The notes below the pieces were generated by a model. The model was not told the origin of the DNA and searched no databases. It was given only the letters and a program-made list of their open reading frames with translations. A stretch of DNA of 64,000 bases, from positions 318,852,361 through 318,916,360 of the forward strand of contig JASDDO010000006.1 in the NCBI GenBank assembly GCA_030015575.1, given 5' to 3'. The position numbers and the translations under genes are program-made. Within the stretch, counting starts at the first letter, position 1. Each line of letters begins with the position of its first letter. Of the stretch, positions 34,840 to 46,701 are shown piece by piece. Source of the DNA: Agapanthus africanus (Eukaryota > Streptophyta > Magnoliopsida > Asparagales > Amaryllidaceae).

Positions 34840-36870
34840 GGCAATCTTCTCGATTCAGGAAAATCAGCATCCTTGACGAGAGCACCTCGATTCGCGTCGA
34901 CCCACAGAGAAATCAGCGTCTTTGCAGGAATATATCGATTCGTCTCAAACCCAAAGAAATCAGTGTCCTTAGCAACCTCTTCGATTCAGGTAAATTAGCA
35001 TCCTTAACGAAAGCATCTCGATTCGCATCGACCCGCAAGGAAATCAGTGTCTTTGCAGGAATACCTCGTTTCGTCTCAACCCCAGGAAAATCAGGGTCCT
35101 TGGCAAAACCTCGATTCAGGGAAATCAGTGTCCTTGACGAGAGCATCTCGATTCGCGTCGACCCGCAGAGACATCAGCGTCTTTGTAGGAACACGTCGAT
35201 TCGTCTCAACCCCAAGGAAATCAGTGTCCTTGGCACCTCCTCAATTCAGGGAAATCAGCATCCTTGACGAGAGCACCTCGATTCGCGTCGACCTGCAGAG
35301 AAATCAGCGTCTTTGCAGGAATACCTCGATTCATTTCAACTCCGAGGAAATCAGTGTCCTTGGCGACCTTCTCGATCCAGGGAAATCAGCGTCCTTGACG
35401 AGAGCACCTCGATTCGCGTCGACCCGCAAAGAAATCAGCGTCTTTGCAGGAATACATCGATTTGTCTCAAACCCAAGGAAATCAGTGTCCTTGGAAACCT
35501 CCTCGATTCAGGGAAATTAGCGTCCTTGATGAAAGCATCTTGATTCGCGTCGACCCGCAAGGAAATCAGTGTCTTTGCAGGAATATCTCGATTCGTCTCA
35601 ACCCCAGGGAAATCAGTGTCCTTGGCAAAACCTCGATTCAGGAAAATCAGTGTCCTTGACGAGAGCATCTCGATTCGCGTCGACCTGCAGAGAAATCAGC
35701 GTCTTTGCAGGAACACATCGATTCGTCTCAACCCTAAGGAAATCGGTGTCCTTGGCACCTCCTCGATTCAGGGAAATCAGCATCCTTGACGAGAGCACCT
35801 CGATTTGCATCGACCTGCAGAGAAATCAGCGTCTTTGCAGGAATACCTTGATTCGTTTCAACTCCGAGGAAATCAGTGTCTTTGGCGACCTTCTCGATCT
35901 AGAGAAATCAGTGTCCTTGACGAGAGCACCTCGATTCGCGTCGACCCGCAAAGAAATCAGCGTCTTTGCAGGAATACATCGACTCATCTCAAACCCAAGG
36001 AAATCAGTGTCCTTGGCAACCTCCTCGATTCAGGGAAATTAGCGTCCTTGACGAAAGCATCTCGATTCGCGTCGACCCGCAAGAAAATCAGTGTCTTTGT
36101 AGGAATACCTCGATTCGTCTCAACCCCAGGGAAATCAGTGTCCTTGGCAAAACCTCGATTCAGGGAAATCAGTGTCCTTGACGAGAGCATCTCGATTCGC
36201 GTCGACCCGCAGAGAAATCAGCGTCTTTTCAGGAATACATCGATTCGTCTCAACCGCAAGGAAATCAGTATCCTTGGCAAAATCTTGATTCAGGGAAATC
36301 AGTGTCCTTGACGAGAGCATCTCGATTCGCGTCGACCCGCAGAGAAATCAGCGTCTTTGCAGGAATACATCGATTCGTCTCAACCCCAAGGAAATTAGTG
36401 TCCTTGGCACCTCCTCGATTCAGGGAAATCAGCATCCTTGACGAGAGCATCTCGATTCGCATCGACCTGCAGAGAAATCAGCGTCTTTGCAGGAATACCT
36501 CGATTCGTTTCAACTCCGAGGAAATCAGTGTCCTTGGCGACCTTCTCGATCCAGAGAAATCAGCATCCTTGACGAGAGCACCTCGATTCGTGTCGACCCG
36601 CAAAGAAATCAGCGTCTTTGCAGGAATACCTCAATTCGTTTCAACTCCGAGGAAATCAGTATCCTTGGCAAAAACTTCGATTCAGGGAAATCAGCGTCCT
36701 TGACGAGAGCACTTCAATTCACGTCGACACGCAGAGAAATCAGTGTCTTTGCAGGAATACCTCGATTCGTTTCAACTCCGAGGAAATCAACATCCTTGAT
36801 GAGAACATCTCGATTCGCGCCGGCCCGCAGAGAAATCAGTGTCTCTGTAGGAATACACAACATCAAGCAA
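34840..36870. repeat. 130-bp higher-order tandem array in element B
   Basis: About 16 copies with a period of 130-132 bp, seen from 'gtctttgcagga' recurring near 34,919, 35,049, 35,179, 35,308, 35,440, 35,570 and onward to 36,838. Each unit has three related sub-units of about 35-49 bp. Each starts 'gaaatcagygtc' and contains 'cctcgattc', so it is a higher-order repeat. Because 130 is not a multiple of three, long frames open in all phases on both strands; none is a gene. Tat elements are known to carry variable tandem repeats here that can give rise to satellite DNA. Confidence 0.93.
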
Positions 36871-37400
36871 AGCGGAACAACGGTAACTCCCAGTTCCACG
36901 ACTCGGCGGTGCACAGATGACCGAGAGTCAAACCCCGACTCCGTGAAATGCGGATAAAGTCAACCCTTCCTGGTCACGTGGAATACGGCAATGACCCCAT
37001 GGGAAACGTCCAGAGCGGAGCCTGGTCCTCGCAGAATACGGCAATGAACCCGTGGGAAGCATCCAGAGCAACTCCTAACTCCGTGAAATGCAGATAAGGA
37101 CAACTTTACCCATCACTTGCGGGTCCTCACGACTCGTAAGGGAGTAAATTCTCTTGTGAGATCCTTACGACATTGAAGAGAAAACGCACTTAGGAATCCT
37201 CACGATTCCTAAGAAGAAAATAAACCTACGAGATCCTCACGACTCGTAGGGAGAAAATTTTTTATGAGACCCTCACGGCTCATAAAATTGAAAAGTCTTA
37301 GGTAACAGATCCTAACCCTGTTTCCTAAGCCACCATTACCCTTCGAAGAAGCCAAGACAAGGTGCTCACTCTATCATCTACCGGTTATGTTTGCTAAGGT
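36871..37400. other. Non-coding 3' region of element B
   Basis: It includes short repeats 'aatacggcaatgacccc' / 'cagagcggagcctggtcctc' (36,980-37,075) and four more 'ctcacgactcgtaaggag' units (37,120-37,300). No gene is recognised. Confidence 0.6.
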
Positions 37401-37560
37401 GACATGGTGATAACAAAAGAAAGAGGAAAGCAGAAAGATGACACAAAACATTACAAAAAAATGTATCTTGTATTCATGAATTCAGTTGGGTACAAAATAC
37501 ATCATGTGAAAGAATTAAAGAATGAATACATTTTATTCGAAATTACAAAGGGTACAAAAA

Positions 37561-37866
37561 TTATTGAGAAGGAAGCGCTTTCAATAATCCAATCAGCCGC
37601 TCACGCACTTCCTTCAGCCCCTCTTCTTGATCAGCTGCCGCAGCCAACTCTGCTTCAACCTGGGCTCGGTGCTGCAAGTAAGACGAAAGTTATTCCTCGG
37701 CAGCCCGCTGAGCTGCTTCACGATTTTGTGCATCCCGCTCGATGACGTCGAGCTTCTGCCTCAATGTTAACCTATCAGAAATGCATCGCAAAAGGCCTTC
37801 GAAGATTCGCTTGAAGTCGAGCAGATTCGCTTGAAGTTTCTTTACATTCCTTCTGCTTTAAAGCCA
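37561..37866 (-). pseudogene. 3' end of B's antisense PMD gene (separated by Athila E)
   Basis: On the minus strand a Glu/Gln/Arg/Ala-rich frame (KLDVIERDAQNREAAQRAAEE ... KEVRERLIGLLKALP) ends in TAA at 37,561-37,563. Its pattern suggests a coiled coil. An internal TAA near 37,690 and stops further upstream break it. Plus-strand 'ttttattcg' at 37,531 gives a minus-strand AATAAA-like polyadenylation signal. Removing E and one AGCCA joins this directly to 49,661, where the same gene's upstream part ends. This shows where E landed. Confidence 0.6.
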
Positions 37867-39707
37867 TGATTGTAAAGAATTCTTGTTTGTGTAATTGGGA
37901 AATTGTAAAGAAATCACAACCAAAAATTATTTGACCGCAATCAACTACGGTGTCGGATGTAGATTGTAAGTGAGTGCGGATCGTCCACAGGGAAAGTGTA
38001 ATAGTTCGTCTTTCGAATTAGTTGAATTGAAACTTTAATGAAAAGAAATCAAACAATTCATGATTTATATTTGAAGTTCAAGAATTAGAAAATCTAGATC
38101 AAATAACAAGAAAAAGATAGAATCAAGAATTGCTAGTTTAATGATTTTTCCAACCAAATATCAAGAATCTAAATGAGGCTCGTAGGAATCGATCGGATCT
38201 ATAGATGTGATGTAATCTTACAATTACGTATTCTTATCCTTCGATGAATTGATACTAGATCGATGATGATCGATCGAGAATTGGGGATTTTTTATGAAAC
38301 TAGGGTTTCATCTTATCCCTTGTTCTTTCGTCGATATCATTCACATTCTAGCCTCTAGTAAATTCAAGAAACGATCGTAGATCCCTAATTTCGAGCGATC
38401 ACAATCAAGAAAGCATCGCAACGAAACTAAGTCATCGATTCTTGAACTTGCCAGGGTTTACAAAGCTCGTAGGACTTAAAAATCGTATTAAGATTTGTTA
38501 CATTATCATTCTACAATCGTCTCGACTCCTTTACGAGCGGAGTTTTACTCAAACATCACAACAAGAACCACAATCACAAATTGAGATCTAATCATGATGC
38601 AAGAATTAAAAGAAAGCAAGATTAAAGAATTTCACCTTTTATTTATATCAACAATTTCATTACATTCGCTCAAGAACTACAAGAGGAAGAACTCGATCGT
38701 CGATTTGGCTTCGCTCGTCTCCTTGAGTCGCGGATCGGCTTGGATCACTTGCCCGATTGAAGATCGGCTCGGCTCCTAAAAAGTTGAAGGCTTCTCGCTT
38801 GATTTGGTACTCAAGATCTTGAATTTGGAGTGGAATTAGGGTTAGGGTTTCGCACAAGCCTTGTCACTAGACTTGTGGAAGAAGATGATGTAGCAAGAGA
38901 GTGAATGGATCAATCAATTTTAATGAATGAATTCTATTCTCTAAAAATTGGGATCCTTTTACAAGTGAGCCTAGGGTCTTATTTATAGATCTCCCAAACC
39001 CTAAGCCTTGAGTTTGAAATAGAAGTTCCCTCCAAAAGTTTGTTGAAAGACTTCTAGAAGTAGTTAGTTAGGCTTAGCTTAGGGTTTAAGCTAGGGTTTA
39101 GGGAGAAGTTTCTAGAATGATAGGCTAGTTTAGTGTTGATCCCAAAGCTTGCTGATCTGGCAGAAGTCTCTGGAGTCTTCTGGAAATTGTTGTGTCTTTC
39201 TGAAGTGTGGGCCCTGAGAGAAACATTTTGCACCAAAATTGAGGAGCTAACTCCTTGGACCCACCGCGGATCCGCGGCGCAAGCAGTCTCCTGCCGCGGA
39301 TCCGCGGCTCTTTTTGGGGCTTGGGCCTTGGGTTTTCTGGTGTGGTCTTGGAATGCCATTTAGGGCTTTATCTGATATGTTGATTTGTATTTTCCCCTTT
39401 GGATTGATACCAGAACTGAAATCATTGAGTTGGCGTAATGTTTGATCGGTACCCTGTACATTTTGGCCTTTCTTCTGGATTTTCCTGCACAGATCTCAAA
39501 ACAAGTGTTGCGCAAATGTAGGGATGATGCGATGCCATGAAATGTGGTCAATTTCCTTTATAGTGTCGGTTTCAGAGTCTAATACATGCAATCTGATATT
39601 TTGCGACAGTTTTTCTAATATGTAAAATATGAATACCGTACACTTCTATATGGATGCAAATGATGAGGAAATTGCCGGCTAAAATATGCAATATTTTCGA
39701 CTAATCA
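37867..39707 (-). repeat. 3' LTR of Athila E
   Basis: 1,841 bp, almost identical to the right LTR. It carries a pair of perfect 14-bp palindromes CCGCGGATCCGCGG (39,264-39,277 and 39,294-39,307). A minus-strand TATA-like 'ctataaataagacc' is the complement of about 38,978-38,992. Confidence 0.95.
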
Positions 39708-39722
39708 AATTCCCCCAAACTT
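39708..39722 (-). other. Polypurine tract of Athila E
   Basis: The complement reads AAGTTTGGGGGAATT directly against the 3' LTR, the usual plus-strand primer of Athila elements. Confidence 0.8.
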
Positions 39723-41166
39723 AATTTCGATCGTCTCGAGCGAACTGTTTTATTAAAAAGAGAAGGAGAAAATAAAGAAAGAGAAAAACTAACTAGCACA
39801 CTTTCGTAGGAAACACGATTGCACTGAGCATGTGCAACAAGCCTTTAAACCTCTAGGTGTCCCTAGTAGGAGGAGTGTTGTCTCCTGAGGGTTTTCAGCG
39901 GATTGCACCCACAAAATCCAATAATAAAAGAAAGATCATGAATATTACATTTAAAGAAAAGAATTGTAAAAGAAAAGCTTTGAAAACTAGGGTTTCCAAC
40001 TAAGCTAGTTTTTCGGTTGTCATGAGCCCTATCTTAATGGTCATGAAAAAATGTCAGAAATCACGTCCTCCCTCAATAAAACATCATCTTATTCTTCATT
40101 CCTATCTTTCTTCCAAAACATCGATCATATCACCCTGCGTGTGTGTAAAGACATCCCTACACCCGGAGAATTCAATTCAAGCTATCATACTCTTGCCCAT
40201 CAGCCTCAGTACTTTTTAATTAATGAATATTTAGATGAGATTGCTTACACACTTTCATGCGACCGTTAATACTTCTTGAGGTACTAACCGACCGATTACT
40301 CCTGTGCTTGCTTACTTGGTGTATTTTCCTCGTCTTGCACCACCTCAGGCATAGCAGTGACTCCCAGACCAGTTGGCCTTAGGGCACTAGGTGAAGAAGC
40401 ACCCTCGCTATACAATTTTTTATTGCCCTTGGTGATAACAAAACCAGTGTCCATTTTTCTCACCACTTTATATTTTCTTTATTCATTTTTTCTTTTTATT
40501 TCCTTCATACATCGGCTTTAAGACAAGAGCATTTCAAGGTATCCTCTACTATCCCAGACTTTAAGACGTGTGTAAGTGCGAATAGCAGGGTAGCAACGTT
40601 CAAAATGTTTGGCTTCCAGAATAGAAACTATTTTTCAGACTTATTTTTATCCTCAGATTAGTGGCGTCCTTCATCTTACTAACCCTTGGGACAACGGCTC
40701 ATAACTACTTATTACTAGTTCGTATAAGAAAACTTCTAATTTTCTTTGTTTTCTTAAATTTTTCTAATCTCATGGATGTAATTGTTCACTATCTAAACTT
40801 TCATTATCTTATTTATGTACAAAAAGTGTAAATATTAAAATTATTTTTATACTTGAAATTTTTTTAAATTTTTATGGGTTTTGAAAATTTTTCAATTTTT
40901 ATAGATTTTTAAAGAAATTTTTGTGCTTATGCAGATGATATGCAAATGATGCAAAAATAAGCACAAACCTCCCCCAAACTTGTTTTCAACAGTGTCCTCA
41001 CTGTTGCCAACAGCTATATCTACAAAATCTGTAAGCCTGGGGGGAATTATTAGTGGGGGCAAAATATATAAGTAAAGAACTTCCCCCAAAATTACTCTTT
41101 TCACTCACCTTCATTCAAAAAGATGATGCAGTGATATACTGGACATGAAGGTGAGACGGAGGAATT
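39723..41166 (-). other. 3' non-coding region of Athila E
   Basis: AT-rich, without a gene. Some Athila elements have an env-like frame here; none is visible. Two further polypurine-like motifs are present (complements of about 40,967-40,980 and 41,083-41,094). Confidence 0.7.
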
Positions 41167-42285
41167 TTAATCCAAATAAACTGGCTCTTGTAAGAACAAG
41201 AGCTCCTCCATGGGGTCAGTGGAAAAATACGGCTTAAGTCTATGTCCATTCACTTTGAAAACGATGCCGTTTTTAACATTTTCTACTTCTACTGCCCCAT
41301 GCGGGTATACAGACCGCACAACAAAAGGTTCCTTCCATCGAGATCGGAGCTTACTCGCGTGAAGGTGTAATCGCGAATCATAAAGAAGGACTTGTTGACC
41401 AGGTGAAAATGTTTTCCTCAAAATGTTTTTATCGTGAAAAACCTTAGTCCTATTCTTTGTGATTACAGCATTATCATAAGCTTCATCGCGGAGTTCGCTT
41501 AGCTCATTAAGTTGCAGCTTTCGAAAGTTGCAAGCAAGGTTTAGATCAAAATTTATTTCTTTTATAGCCCACAATGCTTTATGTTCTATCTCGATAGGTA
41601 AATGACATGCTTTCCCAAACACTATCCTATATGGAGACATTTCTAGGTCGGTTTTATATGCAGTTCTGAATGCCCAAAGAGCATCCGTCAGTTTGGTCGA
41701 CCAGTCTTTTCTATTCTTAGCAACAGTCTTCTCCAGGATAAGTTTGATTTGTCTGTTTGAGATTTCAGCCGGCCCGCTTGTTTGGGGATGATAGGGTGTA
41801 GAAAGTCGATGGTTGATTGAGTATTTTCGCATCAGAGTCTCAAAAGACCTGTTGCAGAAATGTGTCCCATTATCGCTAATAATAGCGCGTGGGTGTCCAA
41901 ATCGCGAAAAGATATTCTCTTTCAAGAACTTAATGACAACTTTCTTGTCATTAGTGCGACATGGAATGGCTTCTACCCACTTTGAGACATAATCAACCGT
42001 CAGCAATATGTACAGATTCCCAAAGGAGTTGGGAAAAGGACCCATAAAATCAATGCCCCAAACATCGAATATTTCAACAACTAGAATGGGTTGCTGAGGC
42101 ATTTCATTTCTCCGGGAGATTCTACCCATATACTGACATTGTGTACAGGTTTTGCAATACTCAAATGCGTCCTTGAATAAGGTCGGCCAATAAAATCCAC
42201 ATTGCAAAATCTTTTCCGCTGTCTTTCTAGGACCAAAGTGACCCCCACAGGCCTGATCATGACAAAATGAAAGAACACTCTTGAA
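41167..42285 (-). pseudogene. Integrase of Athila E
   Basis: This continues the same frame as the RT-RNase H part after a single TAG at 42,286. It shows the end of the zinc-binding region (CKTCTQC) and the catalytic core blocks GIDFMGP, SDNGTHF and [10 protein letters not shown] (Asp-Asp-Glu). The C-terminal part has RWKEPFVV and HRLKPY. The frame ends in a stop at 41,167. Apart from the upstream nonsense codon it looks complete. It would insert the cDNA into the genome. Confidence 0.92.
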
Positions 42286-43527
42286 CTATTCATTCGGGAC
42301 ACACCGGCGAATGATCTGATCAGGACAATATTTAAACAAATAGGGCTCGTCCCAGTAAAAGTGTTTTACTTGGGAAAGAAAACGGTATTTGTCCTGTTTT
42401 GACCAATCGCTGGGTATCAGTCCGGTGGCATGATAGTTCACAATATCCCTGAACCATGGTTCATTGGATACGCTCAAGAGTTGTTCGTCAGGGAACGAGT
42501 CATTAATCGGCAGGGTCACAGGGGAAGAAGAGATGCGTGAAAGATGGTCAGCTACTACGTTTTCACATCCTTTCTTATCTTTGATAACAAGATCGAATTC
42601 TTGTAACAGAAGGATCCAACGTATTAGTCGACCTTTTGCATCTTTCTTCGCCAGAAGATGTTTTAAAGCGGAATGGTCAGTATACACAACTATAGGTGAG
42701 CCAATTAAGTAAGGCCTGAATTTTTCTAATGCAAATACAACCGCTAAGAGTTCTTTTTCTGTGGTTGTATAATTGATTTGCGCATCATTCAGGATCTTAC
42801 TTGCATAGTATATCACGTGTGGCATCTTATCGATGTGCTGTCCTAAGACTGCACCTACTGCAAAATCAGATGCGTCACACATCAGCTCAAAGGGGTAGTC
42901 CCAGTTTGGTGATGATAACACGGGGGCTGAAGTGAGTGAGTGTTTAAGTGAGTCGAAAGCTGTCTCGCAATCCGAGTCAAAATGGAAGGTCGTATCCTTG
43001 GCCAGGAGAAGAGTTAAAGGTCTAGCAATTTTGCTAAAGTCCTTAATGAATCTCCTATAAAAGCCCGCATGGCCAAGGAAAGATCGAATATCTTTGACGC
43101 TTTTGGGATGAGGGAGGTTTTGAATGACATCTATCTTAGCTCTGTCAACCTCAATGCCTTTCTGTAAAATAACATGTCCAAGTACAATTCCTTCTTGGAC
43201 CATAAAATGGCATTTTTCCCAGTTCAATGTCAAGTTCTTCTCTTTGCAACGAGTAAGAACATCGTCCAGATTCGATAGGCAATCAGAAAAAGAGTCTCCA
43301 AAAATCGAGAAATCGTCCATAAAGATCTCCCGAAAATTCTCTACCATATCAGAGAATATCCCCATCATACACCGCTGAAAGGTAGCGGGAGCATTGCATA
43401 GTCCGAAGGGCATGCGACTGTAAGCAAAGGTACCAAAAGGACAAGTAAAAGTGGTTTTATCTTGATCCTTTTTGGTGATGGGGACCTGATTATAGCCTGA
43501 GTATCCGTCCATAAAACAATAATACTC
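42286..43527 (-). pseudogene. Reverse transcriptase (central/C-terminal) and RNase H of Athila E
   Basis: RT blocks are [24 protein letters not shown] and the catalytic FMDD, where most elements have YVDD or FVDD. RNase H follows with [34 protein letters not shown] and [10 protein letters not shown]. The segment is bounded by single in-frame stops, TGA at about 43,528-43,530 and TAG at 42,286-42,288. The frame is shared with the flanking segments, so nonsense changes alone break the polyprotein. Confidence 0.93.
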
Positions 43528-46500
43528 TCATCCCGCTAAGCGTTCCAGCATTTGATCAATGAATGGTAGAGGAAAGTGGTCTTTCCTCGTGGCAGCATTG
43601 AGTTTTCTATAATCAATACATACACGCCACCCAGTTTCGGTGCGTGTCTGAATCAACTCATTTGCCTCATTGGTTATAACAGTGATGCCGGATTTCTTAG
43701 GAACGACATGTATAGGACTCACCCACTGGCTATTGGAGATAGGGTATATAATACCATTATCTAGGCATTTGACGATCTCTTTCATCACTGCTTCCTTCAT
43801 GACGGGATTCAACCGTCTCTGTGGTTCTCGGGTTGGTCTGGCATCATCCATCACATGTATATGATGTTCAACTATCAAGGGACTAATCCTTTTGATGTCC
43901 GCCATACTCCAACCAAACGCCTCTTTGTTAGATCTCAATACCGATAAAAGTGCATTTTCTTGCTCTGATGCAAGAGAAGCGGATATGATAACCGGTAAAG
44001 ACTCATTCTCACCTAGATATGCATATTTAAGGTGAGAAGGTAAAGTTTTGAGATCTAACTCAGGCGGAGAAATGATAGAAGGAGGGATCATTGAGTGATT
44101 TTTGGATTTACAAAGAAGCTCAGAGCCTGTGAAAGATACAGACTCGGGTGGAGAAAAGTCAGAAGTGCAGGACTCAAGTGTAGGTAAAGTGTCCTCACTA
44201 AGATCATGTGTGAAATCAAACAGAGATGTGGTAATGTCATTGAGATCAGTAAAGCAAAGTTCCTCGGCTCCACAACTATCGGGAGCGATCTCATGGACAG
44301 AGCACACATCTAAAATATGAGCAGAGGGTTCTGATGGCTGACTTCCAACTTTGTAGATGTTTAGTTCAATGGTCATATTTCCAAATGATAAATTCATTGA
44401 ACCATTTCTACAGTTTATAACAGCGTTGGAAGTGGCAAGGAAAGGACGACCCAGAATCACCGGAATTTGGCCCCGGGGGTTTGCTACAGGATGTGTGTCG
44501 AGCACAATGAAGTCTACAGGGAAAACAAATTCCCCGACCTTTATCAACACATCCTCTAATTCACCCCTTGGTTTGGTGATAGATCGGTCTGCCATCTGGA
44601 GAGTGCAGTGAGCAGGTTTCAGCTTTCCAATCCCTAATTGCTCATAGACAGAATAAGGGAGCAGGTTAACACTTGCGCCAAGGTCTAAAAGAGCACGATT
44701 TATATTTTTACCCCCAATCGAAATCGATATTGTAGGACATCCTGGGTCCTTTCGTTTCTTTGGTAGCTGGGGTATAAAAGCAGTGCTAATATTATTAGAC
44801 ATGAAGACCTTCTTCGGCACTTGAGTCTTCCTCTTCCTAGTGCACAAGTCCTTAAGAATTTTCGCATAAGCGGGGACTTGTTGAATCGCATCTAGGAGAG
44901 GGATATTGATGTTAACCTGTTTGAACATTTCCATTATTTTCTCCATATGAGGACTCGTTCTATTAGCCCTTAACCGGTTCGGGTAAGGAGCTTTCGCAAT
45001 AAGCACAGGGTCCATCACAGGAGAAGGAAGAGGGGATAGACGAGGTCCCAAAAGAGGTGTGGGGACCGTCTGTGGAGAACTAGAAGGGCTATACTGAGGT
45101 GTCGAGCCTAATGGGAAATGGAGAATAGGCTCTCGAGAAGATGGTATGGTAGAAGAAGAAGGATCAGAAGGAGAAGTGTGTGTGTGTGGAAAGGTCTCAG
45201 CCGGGGTGTTGATATGATTTTCAGTATCATCAATACCTTCCCCGACATGATTGTTCAGCACTCTTCCCGATCTCAACGTTGTGATGGCATTTACATTGTA
45301 ATGCCCAGGATTCTGTAGGGGTTGAGAGGGAAGTTTCCCTTTTTCTCTCGCACTCATTTCGGCTTTAAGTCGTACGATTTCAGCTTCCATTGTTCTGATA
45401 CTCTCAGCTTGGGACGCTGAGTTTTTCTTTATCTCACCGACGGAAGATCTAATCTCAGCCGAAACCTCTATGAAATTTGACAAAAGTGATTTCATGGTTT
45501 GAGTGAATTGAGAGAATTCGTCAGAACAGGACTGCATAGGATTAGACTGTGTAGGAGTGTTGACCTGATTTTGGAAGTTTTGTGACTGATAGGGGTGCTG
45601 AGTGAGTTGAAGGGGTTGCTGTTGTGGTGGAGGAAGAGCCCTTTGAAAATTATTCGTGTTTGGAACCGTGTTTTGAGATTGGTTTTGGTTCCAAGCAAAA
45701 TTCGGGTGATTCCTCCAACCCTGATTGTACGTGGAAGAATATGGATCGTTTCGAGGTCTTTGAAATGCGGCATTAGAATGCTCGTGACCTTGAAACACAG
45801 AGTTTAATGGACATTCTTCCATTAAGTGAGACGGATCAGAACAACACCCACAAACAGTTTTGGGGAGCGACCCTGGTTTTAGGGAGGCTGCTGCAAATTT
45901 GTGTTCCATAGCGTCGAGCTTCTTTTGCATTGCTGCCATTTCAGCTCGAACACCTATGGACACATCTATTTGGTGTACGCCACCCCTATTCAATGGTTGG
46001 GTTCCACTCTCCCACTGTAGTGATTTTTCAGCGAACTCTTCTAAATACTTCCAAGCTTCCCCATCATCCTTAGTCATAAAAGTACCTTGACACATGTTTT
46101 CAAGGCTCTGTTTAGTATTTGGGTTAATGCCCTCATAAATGATTCGGCACAATTCCCATCTCGGGATGCCGTGATGAGGACACTGAACCAATAGATCCTT
46201 GAAACGTTCAAAGCATTTTGAAAATGGTTCGGTAGGGAGCTGGGCAAATTAATTCAGTTCGCTACGGATTCGAGCTGTCTTTTGTATTGGGTAAAATTTC
46301 TTAAGGAATGCCGCTACGAATTCTTCCCAATTTGTAATAGAGTGTGCGGTAGTGTTATATAGCCACTTCTCGGCTATATCGCACAATGTAAATGGAAGAA
46401 GTCGTAGACGAATAGCATCCACTAAAAGTTGTGACGTACCCATCATTGCGCATACGTTTTCAAATTTGGTAATGAAAACGTAAGCGTCCTCAGTCTCGAG

Positions 46501-46701
46501 TCCGTGGAATTTGGGTAAAAGATTGATATACTGGGGCTTAATCTCAAAGTTATCCTCGTTGGCTGGTGGTGTGGATAAGCAGGTCGAAAGAGGACCTCGA
46601 ATAGGGTAGCACCTCTCCTGGAGAGAGATGCGGGGTGGATTCTGCGCACCAACGGACGGCGGCAGATTAGGGTTAAAGAAGTTCGATGGATTCGGATCCA
46701 T
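43528..46701 (-). pseudogene. Gag, protease and start of RT of Athila E
   Basis: The start is the ATG at 46,701. Gag shows the Athila core (FHGLETEDAYVFITKFENVC, LLPFTLCDIAEKWLY). After one in-frame TAA (46,249-46,251) it continues with CPHHGIPRWELCRIIYEG. A zinc knuckle C-X2-C-X4-H-X4-C (CGCCSDPSHLMEEC) lies near 45,820-45,860, followed by Gln/Asn- and Pro/Ser-rich linkers. The aspartic protease (about 44,600-44,760) has ALLDLGASVNLLPYSVY. RT begins near 43,850. From 46,701 to 41,167 a single frame is broken by only three stops. Confidence 0.93.

Noticed and set aside
34840-36870. CRISPR-like regular spacing
   Set aside because: The whole 130-bp unit is repeated with no unique spacers, and the genome is eukaryotic.
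34840-36960. Many overlapping 60-170 residue open frames on both strands
   Set aside because: They are produced by the 130-bp tandem array, whose unit is not a multiple of three, so the same text opens in every phase. No start context or domain supports a gene.
37404-37745. 113-residue plus-strand frame
   Set aside because: The opposite strand carries the coiled-coil end of B's antisense gene with a coherent stop and 3' end; the plus frame has no motif.
38594-38779. 61-residue frame present twice (also 48,543-48,728)
   Set aside because: It lies in both Athila LTRs and is duplicated only because the LTR is.
42464-46090. Plus-strand frames across Athila gag-pol
   Set aside because: They are shadows of the minus-strand polyprotein, whose motifs are unmistakable.
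41167-46701. C-to-T deamination as the cause of the nonsense codons in the elements
   Set aside because: Every stop codon is by definition one C-to-T step from CAA, CAG or CGA, so the observation carries no weight without intact relatives for comparison.
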